Assembly: GCA_008802785.1 (NCBI GenBank)
Contig: VUYT01000023.1
Coordinates: 124,001 to 188,000 of the forward strand
Direction of reading: 5' to 3'
Length of the DNA stretch: 64,000 nucleotides
From: Symmetrospora coprosmae
Lineage: Eukaryota; Basidiomycota; Cystobasidiomycetes; Symmetrosporaceae
Within the stretch, counting starts at the first letter, position 1. Each line of letters begins with the position of its first letter. Shown piece after piece: positions 55,156-64,000 of this stretch. A program made the position numbers and the translations under genes. The notes beneath the pieces were generated by a model. The model did not search any database and was not told where the DNA came from. It worked only from the letters and a program-made list of their open reading frames with translations.

Positions 55156-56409
55156 TCAGGCCTTGCTCGCTTCCTCTGGCGGTCGTCTGGGCTTGGCCCC
55201 TTCCAGCTCGGCAATGTCAAGCGGACGAGTCGGAGACGGTTCATCGTCTGTGTAGCTTCGCCGTGATCTGAGCCGCTTTCGTATCCTCTGCTGTGGCGGC
55301 ACGCTCTGTCTGATGTATTGGTACGGGTCTTCCGACCTCTTTGCAGGCAGTTCTTCTGCAGTCAACCCGTGACCGGTGGCAATCTGCCCGCTCTCGACGG
55401 CCTCGAGCGTCGCCTCGCGCACTTTACGACTGGAGAATGCACGGTTGTGTCAGAACGAGATACGCGTCTGGTGTCGCAGGGGATCGGCAGCACAGCGTTC
55501 TAACAGTACTTACCGGATGCCTTCCCGCCGGGCATTGCCGTAAAGCTGAGCTCCCTCTCGCGCAGCACCGAGTGCACGCGATGCCTCATCGTGGTGCTTA
55601 TCCCGACCTTTCATAATGCCGCTTTCGCGATATATTGGCGCATCCTTCGGATCGCTGGCGACCAAGCTGCTAAAAGGGGCGCCACTGGATGATGAGCTGG
55701 AGGAAGAAGATGGCAAGGGTGGAGCAAGCCGCCAAAATTGCACCGAATACAGGAGTGCGCTGAGGCCGACGAGAATCCCAAAGAAGCTCGCATTGCTCGT
55801 GTAGACGCCCTCGCCGTCTGGCGTTGCAGAGCCACGGGAGGAAGAGTTGGAGAAGAAGTCGGTAGATTCCGAACGTCCATAGTCCCAGGCTGCCGATGGG
55901 AAAGGGCCGCGCTCGTGCGAGTGCTTGGTGCGGCGGTAGCTACCGTCCCGCGGGCGCCAAGGGTTGTGCATGTTGTCGAAGTTGAAGCCATAGTCATGCT
56001 GCTGCCCAGCGGGGGACCGCCCGCTGCTGCTGCCATAGCCAGCGGGCGAGTTGGGCTGCGAGCCCCATCCGAGGCCGTAGCGAAGGTACTGTCGCCGTTT
56101 GAAGTCGTCACGTAGCAGGTCGTGTGCTGCAACAATGTCCCTGCAAGCCGGTTCCGGGGAGAGGTATGGTTGTAAGCCTCAGGTCGCCCTCATCGACGAT
56201 CGCAGTCGCCACCGGACGTCTTCGGAAGAGCCTCACTTGAAGTCGAATCCTTTCGGCTTTGCTGCTCCCGGCTTGTCCGGATGGTATCTCTTGACGAGGT
56301 CGTAGTAGGCGCGCTTGATCTCCGCGGCGTCGGCGTGTCTCGAGATGGACAGTATTTGGAAAGGGTCAAGCTGTGCGTGCTGGCTCAAGAGGCGAGGGGT
56401 GAGTCGCAT
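55156..56409 (-). CDS. Membrane-anchored J-domain protein (JID1-like co-chaperone)
   Basis: J proteins stimulate Hsp70 ATPase; JID1-type members are mitochondrial. Three exons (56237-56409, 55514-56140, 55156-55429) sum to 1074 nt, giving 357 aa. The N-terminal J domain is complete: LDPFQILSISRHADAAEIKR, YYDLVKRYHPDKPG with the HPD tripeptide, DIVAAHDLLRDDFKRRQYLR and YGLGWGS. A Gly/Ser/Gln-rich linker and RPRDGSYRRTKHSHERGPF follow. A single membrane segment comes next (SFFGILVGLSALLYSVQFW, about 55740-55800 in genome terms), then a Ser run and a charged C-terminal region. The first residues MRLTPRLLSQHAQ are basic and could target mitochondria, but the start is immediately before the J domain, so a 5' exon could exist. 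Confidence 0.86.
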
Positions 56410-56663
56410 GGCCGCTTAGGGTGTGGCATGTGCTCCGGATACGATAAAGGTACGGATGAGCGGCTTTGTGAAGGAACGCGATGACAGGGAAAGAAGCAGT
56501 TGGTGTGAGAGGCGCAGGATGAGTATACCCGTAGCACGGTACATTAGGCGTAGCTGCTCGGAGCTGCTCCGAGGGCATATGGTAAGCTCGAGGACATCCT
56601 GCTTTCTCGCTCCATTGCTCGCCTCCCTGCCCTCCTCTTCTCGCTCGCCTTCTGACCTACTGG
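56410..56663. promoter_or_regulatory. Divergent intergenic region between the J-protein and RECQL1-type genes
   Basis: 254 bp between opposed start codons; shared promoter by position. No strong element recognised. Confidence 0.4.
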
Positions 56664-59600
56664 ATGAACAGAGGCGTCTCGTCCAAGCATGGCAATCACC
56701 GCACCGACGACGACTTTGCGACCGCATCCTCGTCCTCCTTTCACGCGAGCGACGTAGACATGGCTGCAGCGATGGACGCACAGTTCCACGACGAGCAAGA
56801 GCAAGCGTACCTTCAGCTCATGCAGGAGCAGTTTCAGAATGAAGAACAGCCTGAAGAATGGGAACGTTGGCCCATCGGAAGCTCATCGCGTCATCCCCCG
56901 ACGTACGGACGCGACAGTTCGGCAGAGGCACCTCCCGTTCGCACCACCACACGCAAAGGCAGAGGAAGGGGAAGCGCGTATGGAAGTAGTTCAGAAGTCA
57001 TCCTCCTCGATGGGTCCGGGAGCGAGCAGAGCGTCCGAGCCTCTCCTCGACAGCCAGCCCCAAGTCGCGGATTTGGAGGACGCGTCGAGGCGATGAACGG
57101 CAGCGAGGGGGATGGGTCTGACCTCGCTGCTCAGATTGCACAGAGCGAGCGTGAGATTGCTGCAATCGATGAGCAGATCCGCACCCTGCAGGAAGCGAAG
57201 ATGCACATCATCGAAGAAAGGCGGAAGCTTGTTGCCAAACAATGTGCTGCCCGTGTCAGCCTGCCCACGCCGAGCACCTCATCATCCATGTTGCGAACGG
57301 GCATCTCAAGTACAGCTGCCAGCAAGCAGGCAGCTGTCGTCAACTACGGCGACTCTTCCGCCTTTAAGTGGACTGCACGTCTCCGCGACACGCTACTCCG
57401 GGTCTTCGGCATCTCAGAGCTCCGCCTGTGTCAGGAGGGCGTGCTCAATGCGATAATGGACGGTCGAGACACGATTTGCATCATGCCTACCGGAGGAGGG
57501 AAGAGCGTGTGCTTTCAGGCGCCGGCCATACTCTCAGAAGGTTGCACCCTCGTCATCTCGCCTCTCATCTCGCTGTCGACCGATCAAGTTATGCACCTGC
57601 GAGACAAGGGTGAGTGAGATTGCTCCATCAGTTCCTTTAGCTTCGTGACACCTGACTTTGACTTCATCGTGGACGCAGGCATCGAAGCTGTCATGTGAGT
57701 GCACCCGCCAAACTCCTCGAGTCGGACAGAGGGACAGCGTTCTGACCCACGTCTCGCAGGATCACGGCCGCCACCAGCAAAGAAGAGATGAAGGAGATCA
57801 ACGATCGCTTGCTGATGCGAGAAGGATCGGGCCGAGGCAAAAGCATCAAGCTGTGCTACGTCACTCCAGAAAAGATGGTCAAGTCGCAGACGTTCACTAA
57901 CCTGCTGAGCAAGATGAATGCCGCGGGCCTGCTGTCCCGCATCGCTATCGATGAAGCGCACTGCTGCTCGCAGATGGGCCACGACTTCAGGCCCGACTAC
58001 AAGAAGCTGTCCAAGCTGCGGCAACTCTTCCCGTCCGTGCCCATCGTTGCGCTCACGGCGACCTGCGGGAAGCGCGTGCTCGACGACGTCATCAGCATTC
58101 TCGGGCTGCGCGGATGCACCCCGGGCGACTCTGCCGAGCGGGGCAAGACGGTCTTCTTCTCTGCGCCGCTGTACCGCGCCAACCTGCACTACTCGGTCCG
58201 CGTCAAGCCAGCGTCTGCGCCTGCAGCAATAGGGGCGATTGCGGATGCCATCCTCGCAAAGTATCAAGGTCAGAAAGGGATCATATACTCGCTAAGCAAG
58301 GCGGACACCGAGGCTGTCGCGAAGGGGCTGAGAGAGGTCACCGGAGGGACGCTCAAGACGGGCTGCTACCATGCCGGAATGGAGGACTGGGAGAAACAGA
58401 GGGTGCACAAGGACTGGAGGAATGGCAAGATCCAGATTGTGGTGGCAACCATCGCGTTCGGGAGTAGGTAGAGATGTTGCTGGTCTGTCTGGCTGTGGGG
58501 TACATGGCTAACCCGGTATGTCTTGGCTCACTTCTCCCAGTGGGCATTGATGCTCCGGACGTGCGCTTCGTTTTCCACCATTCGGTCAGCAAGAGCATGG
58601 AAGGGTGAGTCAGCACTCGACCTGAACGCTGGCGCTCGTGCCTTGCCGGGCGCTGAGCAGATACCAGTGGCATCCTCTGTTTCTCCCTTTGGCAGATACT
58701 ACCAGGAATCAGGACGCGCAGGTCGAGATGGCAAAGTGTCCGACTGCGTGCTGTGTGAGGCGTGCTTCCTGATGTGAGCGAGGAATCACGCTGAAGGTTT
58801 GCACATGCTCTCAGGGTTTCGCCCGGCGGACGCTTCTCGATTGAGCTCGATCGGCATAGGCGAGGCGGGCGCCCTTGACAAGCGTAGGCCCATTCCTCCT
58901 GAGCCCTTGCGCTCCGTCCTGCGCTGACGACCGGGGCGTCACAACAGTATACACGATGCTCGACTTCGCCACGGACTTGAAGACCTGCCGCAAACTCCTC
59001 TTTGACGACTACTTTGGCAATCCCGCGCAAGTTGTAGCGCCTTTTACGGCTTCTGATCGCTCGGCGTGTGGACACTGCGACAACTGCCTCCGTGCTAATC
59101 AGAGCGACGGGGCAGGCAAAGGCGAGAGCGCCGTATCTCCGGTCGTCACGCGTGATGTTACGGTGGAGGCCTGGAAGGTGTGCAAGATTCTCGCTGCGAT
59201 GGCCCAACAGAGTGGGAAGGTCACGCTGCCTGCGGCGGGCGACCTTGTCCGCGGACTGGGCAAGGGCGCGTTTCAGACGGAGGGGAAAGGCGCAGCAAAG
59301 GGAAAAGGATCTGTAGACCTTGATACCATTTGCGGTGGCAAAGTCACATTCAGCAAGGATGTGAGTGGCCACTGCGTCGAGACGGGGCTGGGCGGGATGG
59401 GAGCTGAGTGGGTCCCTGATGATCCAGGACACCGAGACACTTCTCCTGCGCATGCTCATGCTCAACTACCTGCAAGAGTCGTTTGTTCCGACCGCTTACA
59501 CGGTCAACTGTGAATACTCTGCTTGCTGCATGTAGAGGTTGGACAGAACAGCTGAACCAGGCTCACCACTCGGACCTACTCAGCATACATCGTCCCTGGC

Positions 59601-60083
59601 CGCGGTACAAGCCGCTTGACGCGTTTCAGGAACCAGCAGGCTTTGAACGACAGCAAGGACGCGCCTCGGATTGAGCTCACGACGTTCGCAAAAGCGGGCA
59701 AGGCTAGCAAGAGCGATGGAGGAGCGAAGAAGAAGCAGGCAACGAACAAGAGCAGCAAAGATGGGAGCAATGAGTCGGATACGACGGAGGATGACGAGCC
59801 GCCCAAGAAAAGGAGGAAGCCGGCTGCGCCAAGCGGCAGGAAGGGCGGCACGAAGACCAAAGCGAAAGGCAAGAACGGAAGTGCACCAACCCACATGGAT
59901 GCAGACGACCACGAGCTCTACGAGGGTCCAGACCTCTATTGCGACGAGGACGAGGACATGATGAGAGGCTATGTCGACGATGGCGATGATTACGGGTTGG
60001 ACGGCATTGGGCCACATGGCGAGAGAGTCGCCACAGGCGGGAGCAAGGCAAGCCATGTCATTGATGTGGAGGATTCGGACTAA
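56664..60083 (+). CDS. RecQ-family DNA helicase, RECQL1 type
   Basis: RecQ helicases unwind DNA 3'-5' in repair and replication. About ten exons; one (57679-57694) is only 16 nt. The N-terminus has a coiled coil (SEREIAAIDEQIRTLQEAKM) as in animal RECQL1. Helicase motifs: RLCQEGVLNAIMDGRD, IMPTGGGKSVCFQ (I), VISPLISLSTDQV (Ia), DEAHCCSQMGHDFRPDY (II), VALTATCG (III), GIIYSLSKADTEAVA, TGCYHAGMEDWEKQ, IVVATIAFG-MGID (V) and YYQESGRAGRDG (VI). The RQC zinc part shows CRKLLFDDYFG and CGHCDNC, then a winged helix (ETLLLRMLMLNYLQESFVPT) and a basic Lys-rich tail ending VIDVEDSD. The C-C-S-Q variant after DEAH and the absence of an HRDC domain favour RECQL1 over Sgs1/BLM. The aromatic-rich loop Trp is replaced by Met. 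Confidence 0.92.
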
Positions 60084-60290
60084 ATGCTCAATATCACCTG
60101 ATTACCGGGAGCAAGCCATGTAATGCGGCGAGGAGAGACTGCGCATGCGCGGCGGTGTTGTTGTTGCGGTTCATCTGAATTGTGCTGCCCTCGCAAAAAC
60201 ATTTGGATCTGTCCAGGCCATTCATACATCCCAACCTGACGCTCTCCGGTTTCTACCCATCGAGTGTGCCCGCCTGCATTCCGCATCACA
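60084..60290. other. Convergent 3' regions of the RECQL1-type and NUP53 genes
   Basis: 207 bp between stop codons on opposite strands. No feature supported. Confidence 0.55.
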
Positions 60291-62349
60291 TCAGAACCCA
60301 AAGATGAGATTCGTCAGCGTGCCCACCACTCCCGCGCTCTCCTTCTTTCCCTGTGCCTGCCCGTCCTCGCTGGAGAAAATCTTTGGGTCCATCTTGCCGA
60401 GCTCGTTGAAGCGGCTCGTGGCGGTCGCCGACAGCTTCCCCGCCGCCCCGCCTGCACCTGGGGGTGCGCCCGGCCCTGCATTGGGCTTCTTTGCGAGCCA
60501 GGCCGAGGACGCAGGGAGGACCGTGGCGGGCGTGCCGAACGTCGACGTCGAGGCCGAGGTCGTAGTGGACGGCGACGGTGAGGCCTCGCCTGCGGGAGAA
60601 GCGCCAGCGGCGGGGAAGGCGTTGCCTGTCCCAGATGACGCTGACGCTGACGCGGAGGCGGAAGGCGCCGCGCTCCCCTCTGCCCACTTGACGCCAATCA
60701 TGCAGTTCCCGCCGAGCACCTCGCCGTTCCGGCGCAGGGCGCGCAGCGCGCTCCACTCGCTGTCGTATCCGATCGTGAGCCAGTTCGCCCCGCTCGGGCG
60801 ATCACTCTCGCTGCTCCCGGAAGTGGCAGTGGAAGTGGAAGCAGAGGCTGAAGAGTCTGAAAGCGAATTGTAGACGACATTTCCGATGCTGCTGAAGTGC
60901 GAGACGATGCTTGACGAGCTGGACGGCGGGAAGCCAAAGATGGTGAGCTTGTACACAGGGTGCTGTTGCTGCCCATTCCCGGTGCCGCTGCCGTTGGCAG
61001 TTGGAGCATTCGAGCTCGGCCCAGCGTTGACGACGGCCGTGCCTGCCGACGCCGATGTCGATGTCTGTGCGTGTGATGAGTGGACTGCGGCACTGCTGGC
61101 AGGGGGTGAGCCGACGTATGCGCCCGCATTGTTGCCGCCGGATGGGCCGTCATCGAACTCGTCGAGCGTGTCAGTGGGCGGGGCGTCCTCCTCCATCGAG
61201 TAGCTATCATTCGCGCCGCCGCTGCCGCTGCCACGTCCACCGCTGTTCTGCCGTCCGCGGAGCCCGCCAGATCCCGTCGTGCCGTACCCGTATCCCGAGG
61301 CAGAGGACGCACCAGCCCCGCCCCCGCCAAGGGCGAGGGAGCGGCTCGAGCCGTACGCCGAGCTCGAGAAGAGCGACGTCTTTGGTGAGCGCGAGGGCGA
61401 GTCGCGGTCGTCCCCGCTTACGCTTGCGCTCCCTCCCCCGCTGCCGCTGCCGCTGCCGCGCGGCGTACCGGTCGACGAGGACGAGGAGGCGCCGAAGAGG
61501 CGCGAAGACGACGAGGAAGGGAGGGCAGCATTGTCGCTGCGATGCGGCGACGAGCCAAAGTCGAGGGCGCGGGACTGGTGCTCGGGCGAGGATCGCCCTT
61601 CGTACGCGTTGGAATGGCGCGGGCTCTGGAAGTGGGGGAGGTAGCGCGAGTGCGAGCGCGTGCACGTATGGGTCAGCAGAGGGCGCGCTTCAGAGAGAAC
61701 ACATGGTAGTGACTGTACGCACTCCTGTCAGGCTCGAGCCTGTCAGATAGCCTGGGAGGTATCTCCCGACGCCGGCTCCCTGTACCAATCCCATTCCCAT
61801 TCCCTGTCCCTGCGCCGCCCCGCCTGCCGGGCTCCCGTAACCACCCTGGCCATAGTATTGCTGTTGCTGCGGCTGCTGCTGCTGCTGCTGCTGGTGGTGG
61901 TAGTTGGGATACTGCAATCCCTGCTGCTGCTGTTGTCCCATCTGCTGGCTGCCGCCGTACTGGTTGTTCTGCGTCCCTAGACCGAGCCCGTTCCCGTTCC
62001 CATTGCCGCTGGACTGCATCTGCATCTGCATGCCTGGCTGCATCTGTGGCTGCGGCTGCGACAATGACTGCGACGATGGCATTGTGCTGTACAGCGTCTG
62101 AGATGGCGCCGTGCTCATTGTCATTGTCGAGCTCGCAAAGAAGGGGGCCCGGCCATTGGAATTGCCTCCTCCTCCTCCCATGCTGTTGTTGAATGGACTG
62201 CTGCTGCTGCTGCTGCTGCTATGCATGCTGTTGCTCCCGCTATGCTGTCCATTGGGATGCTGCTGCTGCTGTCCATGCTGCTGCTGCTGCTGGTACCCTG
62301 TGGCCGTCCCGCTCGAAGAGCCTGGCCAATTCATGGCAGAGACTGACAC
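60291..62349 (-). CDS. NUP53/NUP35-like nucleoporin with MPPN (Nup35 RRM) domain
   Basis: Nup53/Nup35 links the inner ring of the nuclear pore to the membrane and to Nup155/Nic96-type partners. Two exons (61723-62349, 60291-61625) sum to 1962 nt, giving 653 aa. Exon 1 is Gln/Ser/Asn/Gly/Met-rich with long CAG-type Gln runs. Exon 2 begins SPRHSNAYEGRSSPEHQS and has a few FG or FGSS motifs (RALDFGSS, RLFGASS). The MPPN domain sits at about residues 375-460: VYKLTIFGFPPSSSSSIVSH, FSSIGNVVYNS, GANWLTIGYDSEWSALRALR and NGEVLGGNCMIGVKW. The C-terminal end GVVGTLTNLIFGF matches the amphipathic membrane-binding helix of the family. The start is the first Met of MSVSAMNWPG. Confidence 0.92.
61866..62295. 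repeat. CAG/CTG trinucleotide runs coding for Gln and Ser in NUP53 exon 1
   Basis: Several CTG-unit runs (about 61866-61895, 61918-61935, 62198-62222 and 62260-62292) read as poly-Gln or Ser/Gln on the minus strand. They make exon 1 of the nucleoporin low-complexity and likely length-variable. Confidence 0.85.
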
Positions 62350-62387
62350 TGTGCAATGAGATGGAATGCTCTATGCTGTGCACTGCG

Positions 62388-62411
62388 ATGCAATGCAATG
62401 CAATGCAATGC
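62388..62411. repeat. ATGCA pentanucleotide tandem repeat
   Basis: Four to five copies of ATGCA in the 254-bp gap between NUP53 and HMG-CoA synthase, about 40 bp upstream of the NUP53 start. Lies in its presumed promoter or 5' UTR. Confidence 0.85.
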
Positions 62412-62603
62412 GACGACGTGTACGCGCGCGCGCAAGCTGTGCAGATGCGACGAGAGGCGAAGGAGGCCGCGCGGGGATTGCGTTCCTCACATCCATCATG
62501 AGATGGGATGCATGGAAGAGCCACAAATTGGTTGCGAGAGCACCACCACTCCATTATACTGCAAGAGTACAGCCGAGAGAGAGCGACAAGCGAAATCACC
62601 CAC

Positions 62604-64000
62604 TTACGCCTTGACGGCATAGTACCGCCGGTTCATCTCGTCGACGTTCTTCAGGTAGTACGTCCCGGGAGCAAGGAGCTCGGTCGAGCCGCTGGGCGAA
62701 TAGTCCTTGATGTTGTGCTTCTCTTCGCGGAGCTGTGCAGAAACGCAAAGCGACGCACAGACAGCAGCAGGTAGCGTCAGCCATCCTTGCCGTTGGCCAC
62801 ATTCGTCAAGCACTTCCTAAAGACTGCCGGACCCACCTTGAGAGCATCGATAAAGTCCTGCGGCGGGCGGACGGCAACGGCGGCAAGGCGCTCGTTGAGC
62901 TTGAGCGTGTCCCTGATTCGGCTCGTGTCGCCCTTGACGCGGATGGTGAAGAAGCTCGCCGCGAGCCCAGAGCCAAAGCTGAACAGGGCAATCTTCTTTC
63001 CCTGGAGCTGGGCCGGTTCGACAGCGTCGACAATGGACGCGAGCGCCCCGTACACGGCCGCAGTGTACATGTTGCCCAGCCGGCGCAGGCACTGCGTCGA
63101 CGGCCACACGGCACCCTTGTACAGCCCCGACGACAGGCCCACAAACGTCTTTTCCACACCCTTGTCGAGCAGCGACTTGCTCCGCGGCATCGACTGGATC
63201 GCCGGGTCCACGTTGGCAAACTCGGGCGCGGACGGGTTGCTCAGGTAGTCCATGTAGAGCTGTGCAGAGCGCCGAAGCGGGCGAGAGCGAGCGAGCGAGC
63301 GAGGGAGCAGTCAGTACCGTGGCGAGCATGTGCAGATGCAGGCAGCGAAATGCATGACGGGGTAACGCACCAGCCGCGCAGTGCCCTTCTGCACAAGCTT
63401 GCCGTACGGTCCGTGGAAGCCAATGTAGTCAAAGCTCTTTGTCGAGACGAGCGCCTCGCCCTCTGCGTGGCCATTGGTGCCGTTGACCGACTTTGCTGCG
63501 CTCTTGACGCGCTTGGTTTCCTTTGCTACGTAGCTCTCGTACGACTGCTCGAGCCCGCCAATGTACGAGTGCAGGGTGAGGGGGCCGTCGACGCTCGGGT
63601 ACTCGGAGGCGAGCTCGGGCTTGAAAAAGTCCCACCAGTTGCCCTGAGCGTTGCCGTGCGTGGCTGCAATGGTGCGGTGCGACGTGACGTGAGGTGACGT
63701 GACATGGAGCAATGCATTCTGCGTCAGCTTCGTGGCTTTGCTGGCGGAACGGACTCCAGCCAGGCCTCGATAGGGTGCAATGCAGCGCAGGGAGAGAAAG
63801 TGGACCCACGCTCAAAGACGAGCGGCGCGTCTGGCCCAATGAGCAGCGCGACTGCGCCCGCTCCTCCGACGGGCCTGGCGCTTCCCTCGGCGTACACTGC
63901 AATGTCGCCCGCGACCATGACGGCATACCTGCCGTCCCACGAGGCGCTCTCGACCCAGTTGATGCAGTTGAAGAGCGCGGCCGTGCCTCCGTAGCACGCG
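62604..64000 (-). CDS. ERG13: HMG-CoA synthase, ERG13 type (partial, 5' end off the right edge)
   Basis: Condenses acetoacetyl-CoA with acetyl-CoA to HMG-CoA, an early step of the mevalonate/ergosterol pathway. The visible part starts with [19 protein letters not shown], whose Cys is the acylated nucleophile. It continues [20 protein letters not shown] and [18 protein letters not shown], then (next exon) [20 protein letters not shown] and [36 protein letters not shown] contains the catalytic His region. After an intron come [16 protein letters not shown], a run to [31 protein letters not shown] (C-terminal S-G-S-G-x-A-A-S signature) and FIDALK. The final exon ends [14 protein letters not shown]. 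At least four introns are visible; one holds a CGAG run (about 63284-63304). Only the N-terminal part is missing. Confidence 0.95.

Noticed and set aside
1-64000. tRNA, rRNA, CRISPR, LTR or other mobile elements
   Set aside because: Reading both strands, I found no tRNA B-box in a plausible cloverleaf, no spaced direct-repeat array, no long terminal repeats and no transposase or reverse-transcriptase motifs. A tRNAscan or RepeatMasker run could still find something short.

Overview
The window is nuclear DNA of a GC-rich filamentous or dimorphic fungus, most likely a basidiomycete and plausibly Ustilaginomycotina/Exobasidiomycetes. The phylum call rests on dense short spliceosomal introns (about 50-100 bp, donors mostly GTGCGT, GTGAGC or GTGAGT), tightly packed convergent and divergent genes, and a gene set (BRF1, RPN13, GEP4, RAD4, a RECQL1-type helicase, a Pex24-family peroxin) typical of fungi. 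The subphylum is inference. I see no bacterial-style operons, no rRNA or tRNA gene I can support, no CRISPR array and no recognisable transposon or virus-like element.

Layout. 1-4671 (-): MON2, a Golgi/endosome scaffold, cut by the left edge. 4838-6347 (+): a SARAF-like membrane protein. 6654-9400 (-): two tandem paralogous genes for secreted, probably GPI-anchored proteins. 10254-11546 (-): a mitochondrial carrier. 12144-12988 (-): a GNAT acetyltransferase. 13308-14343 (+): a ZNF830-like nuclear protein. 14432-16050 (-): GEP4 phosphatidylglycerophosphatase. 16478-23886 (-): a head-to-tail array of six diverged paralogs of a small secreted protein family that I do not recognise. 24441-27460 (+): BRF1. 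27826-30613 (+): NADP-isocitrate dehydrogenase. 30754-31414 (-): an unrecognised small protein. 31634-33115 (-): a Pex24/dysferlin-domain peroxin. 33245-34753 (+): RPN13. 34914-39973 (-): RAD50. 40373-47219 (-): an Ulp2-type SUMO protease, possibly with further 5' exons up to about 47953. 48273-50120 (-): a mitochondrial K+/H+-exchange-related protein. 50451-54971 (+): RAD4/XPC. 55156-56409 (-): a membrane J-domain protein. 56664-60083 (+): a RECQL1-type helicase. 60291-62349 (-): NUP53/NUP35. 62604-64000 (-): HMG-CoA synthase, cut by the right edge.

The most notable content is the six-gene secreted array. I reconstructed all six by hand. In each the coding exons sum to a whole number of codons and the intron phases are the same (1, 1, 0), apart from one lost intron. 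They share an N-terminal W-L-x-P-x-Y-D type motif and, in five of six, a Cys pair, yet otherwise differ strongly. That pattern fits a locally expanding, fast-evolving secreted (candidate effector or cell-surface) family. The housekeeping genes around it form no single pathway, although four genome-maintenance or SUMO genes (RAD50, ULP2, RAD4, RECQL1) lie within about 25 kb and three of their products carry SUMO-interaction-like motifs. Intron coordinates are manual readings and should be confirmed with RNA data.
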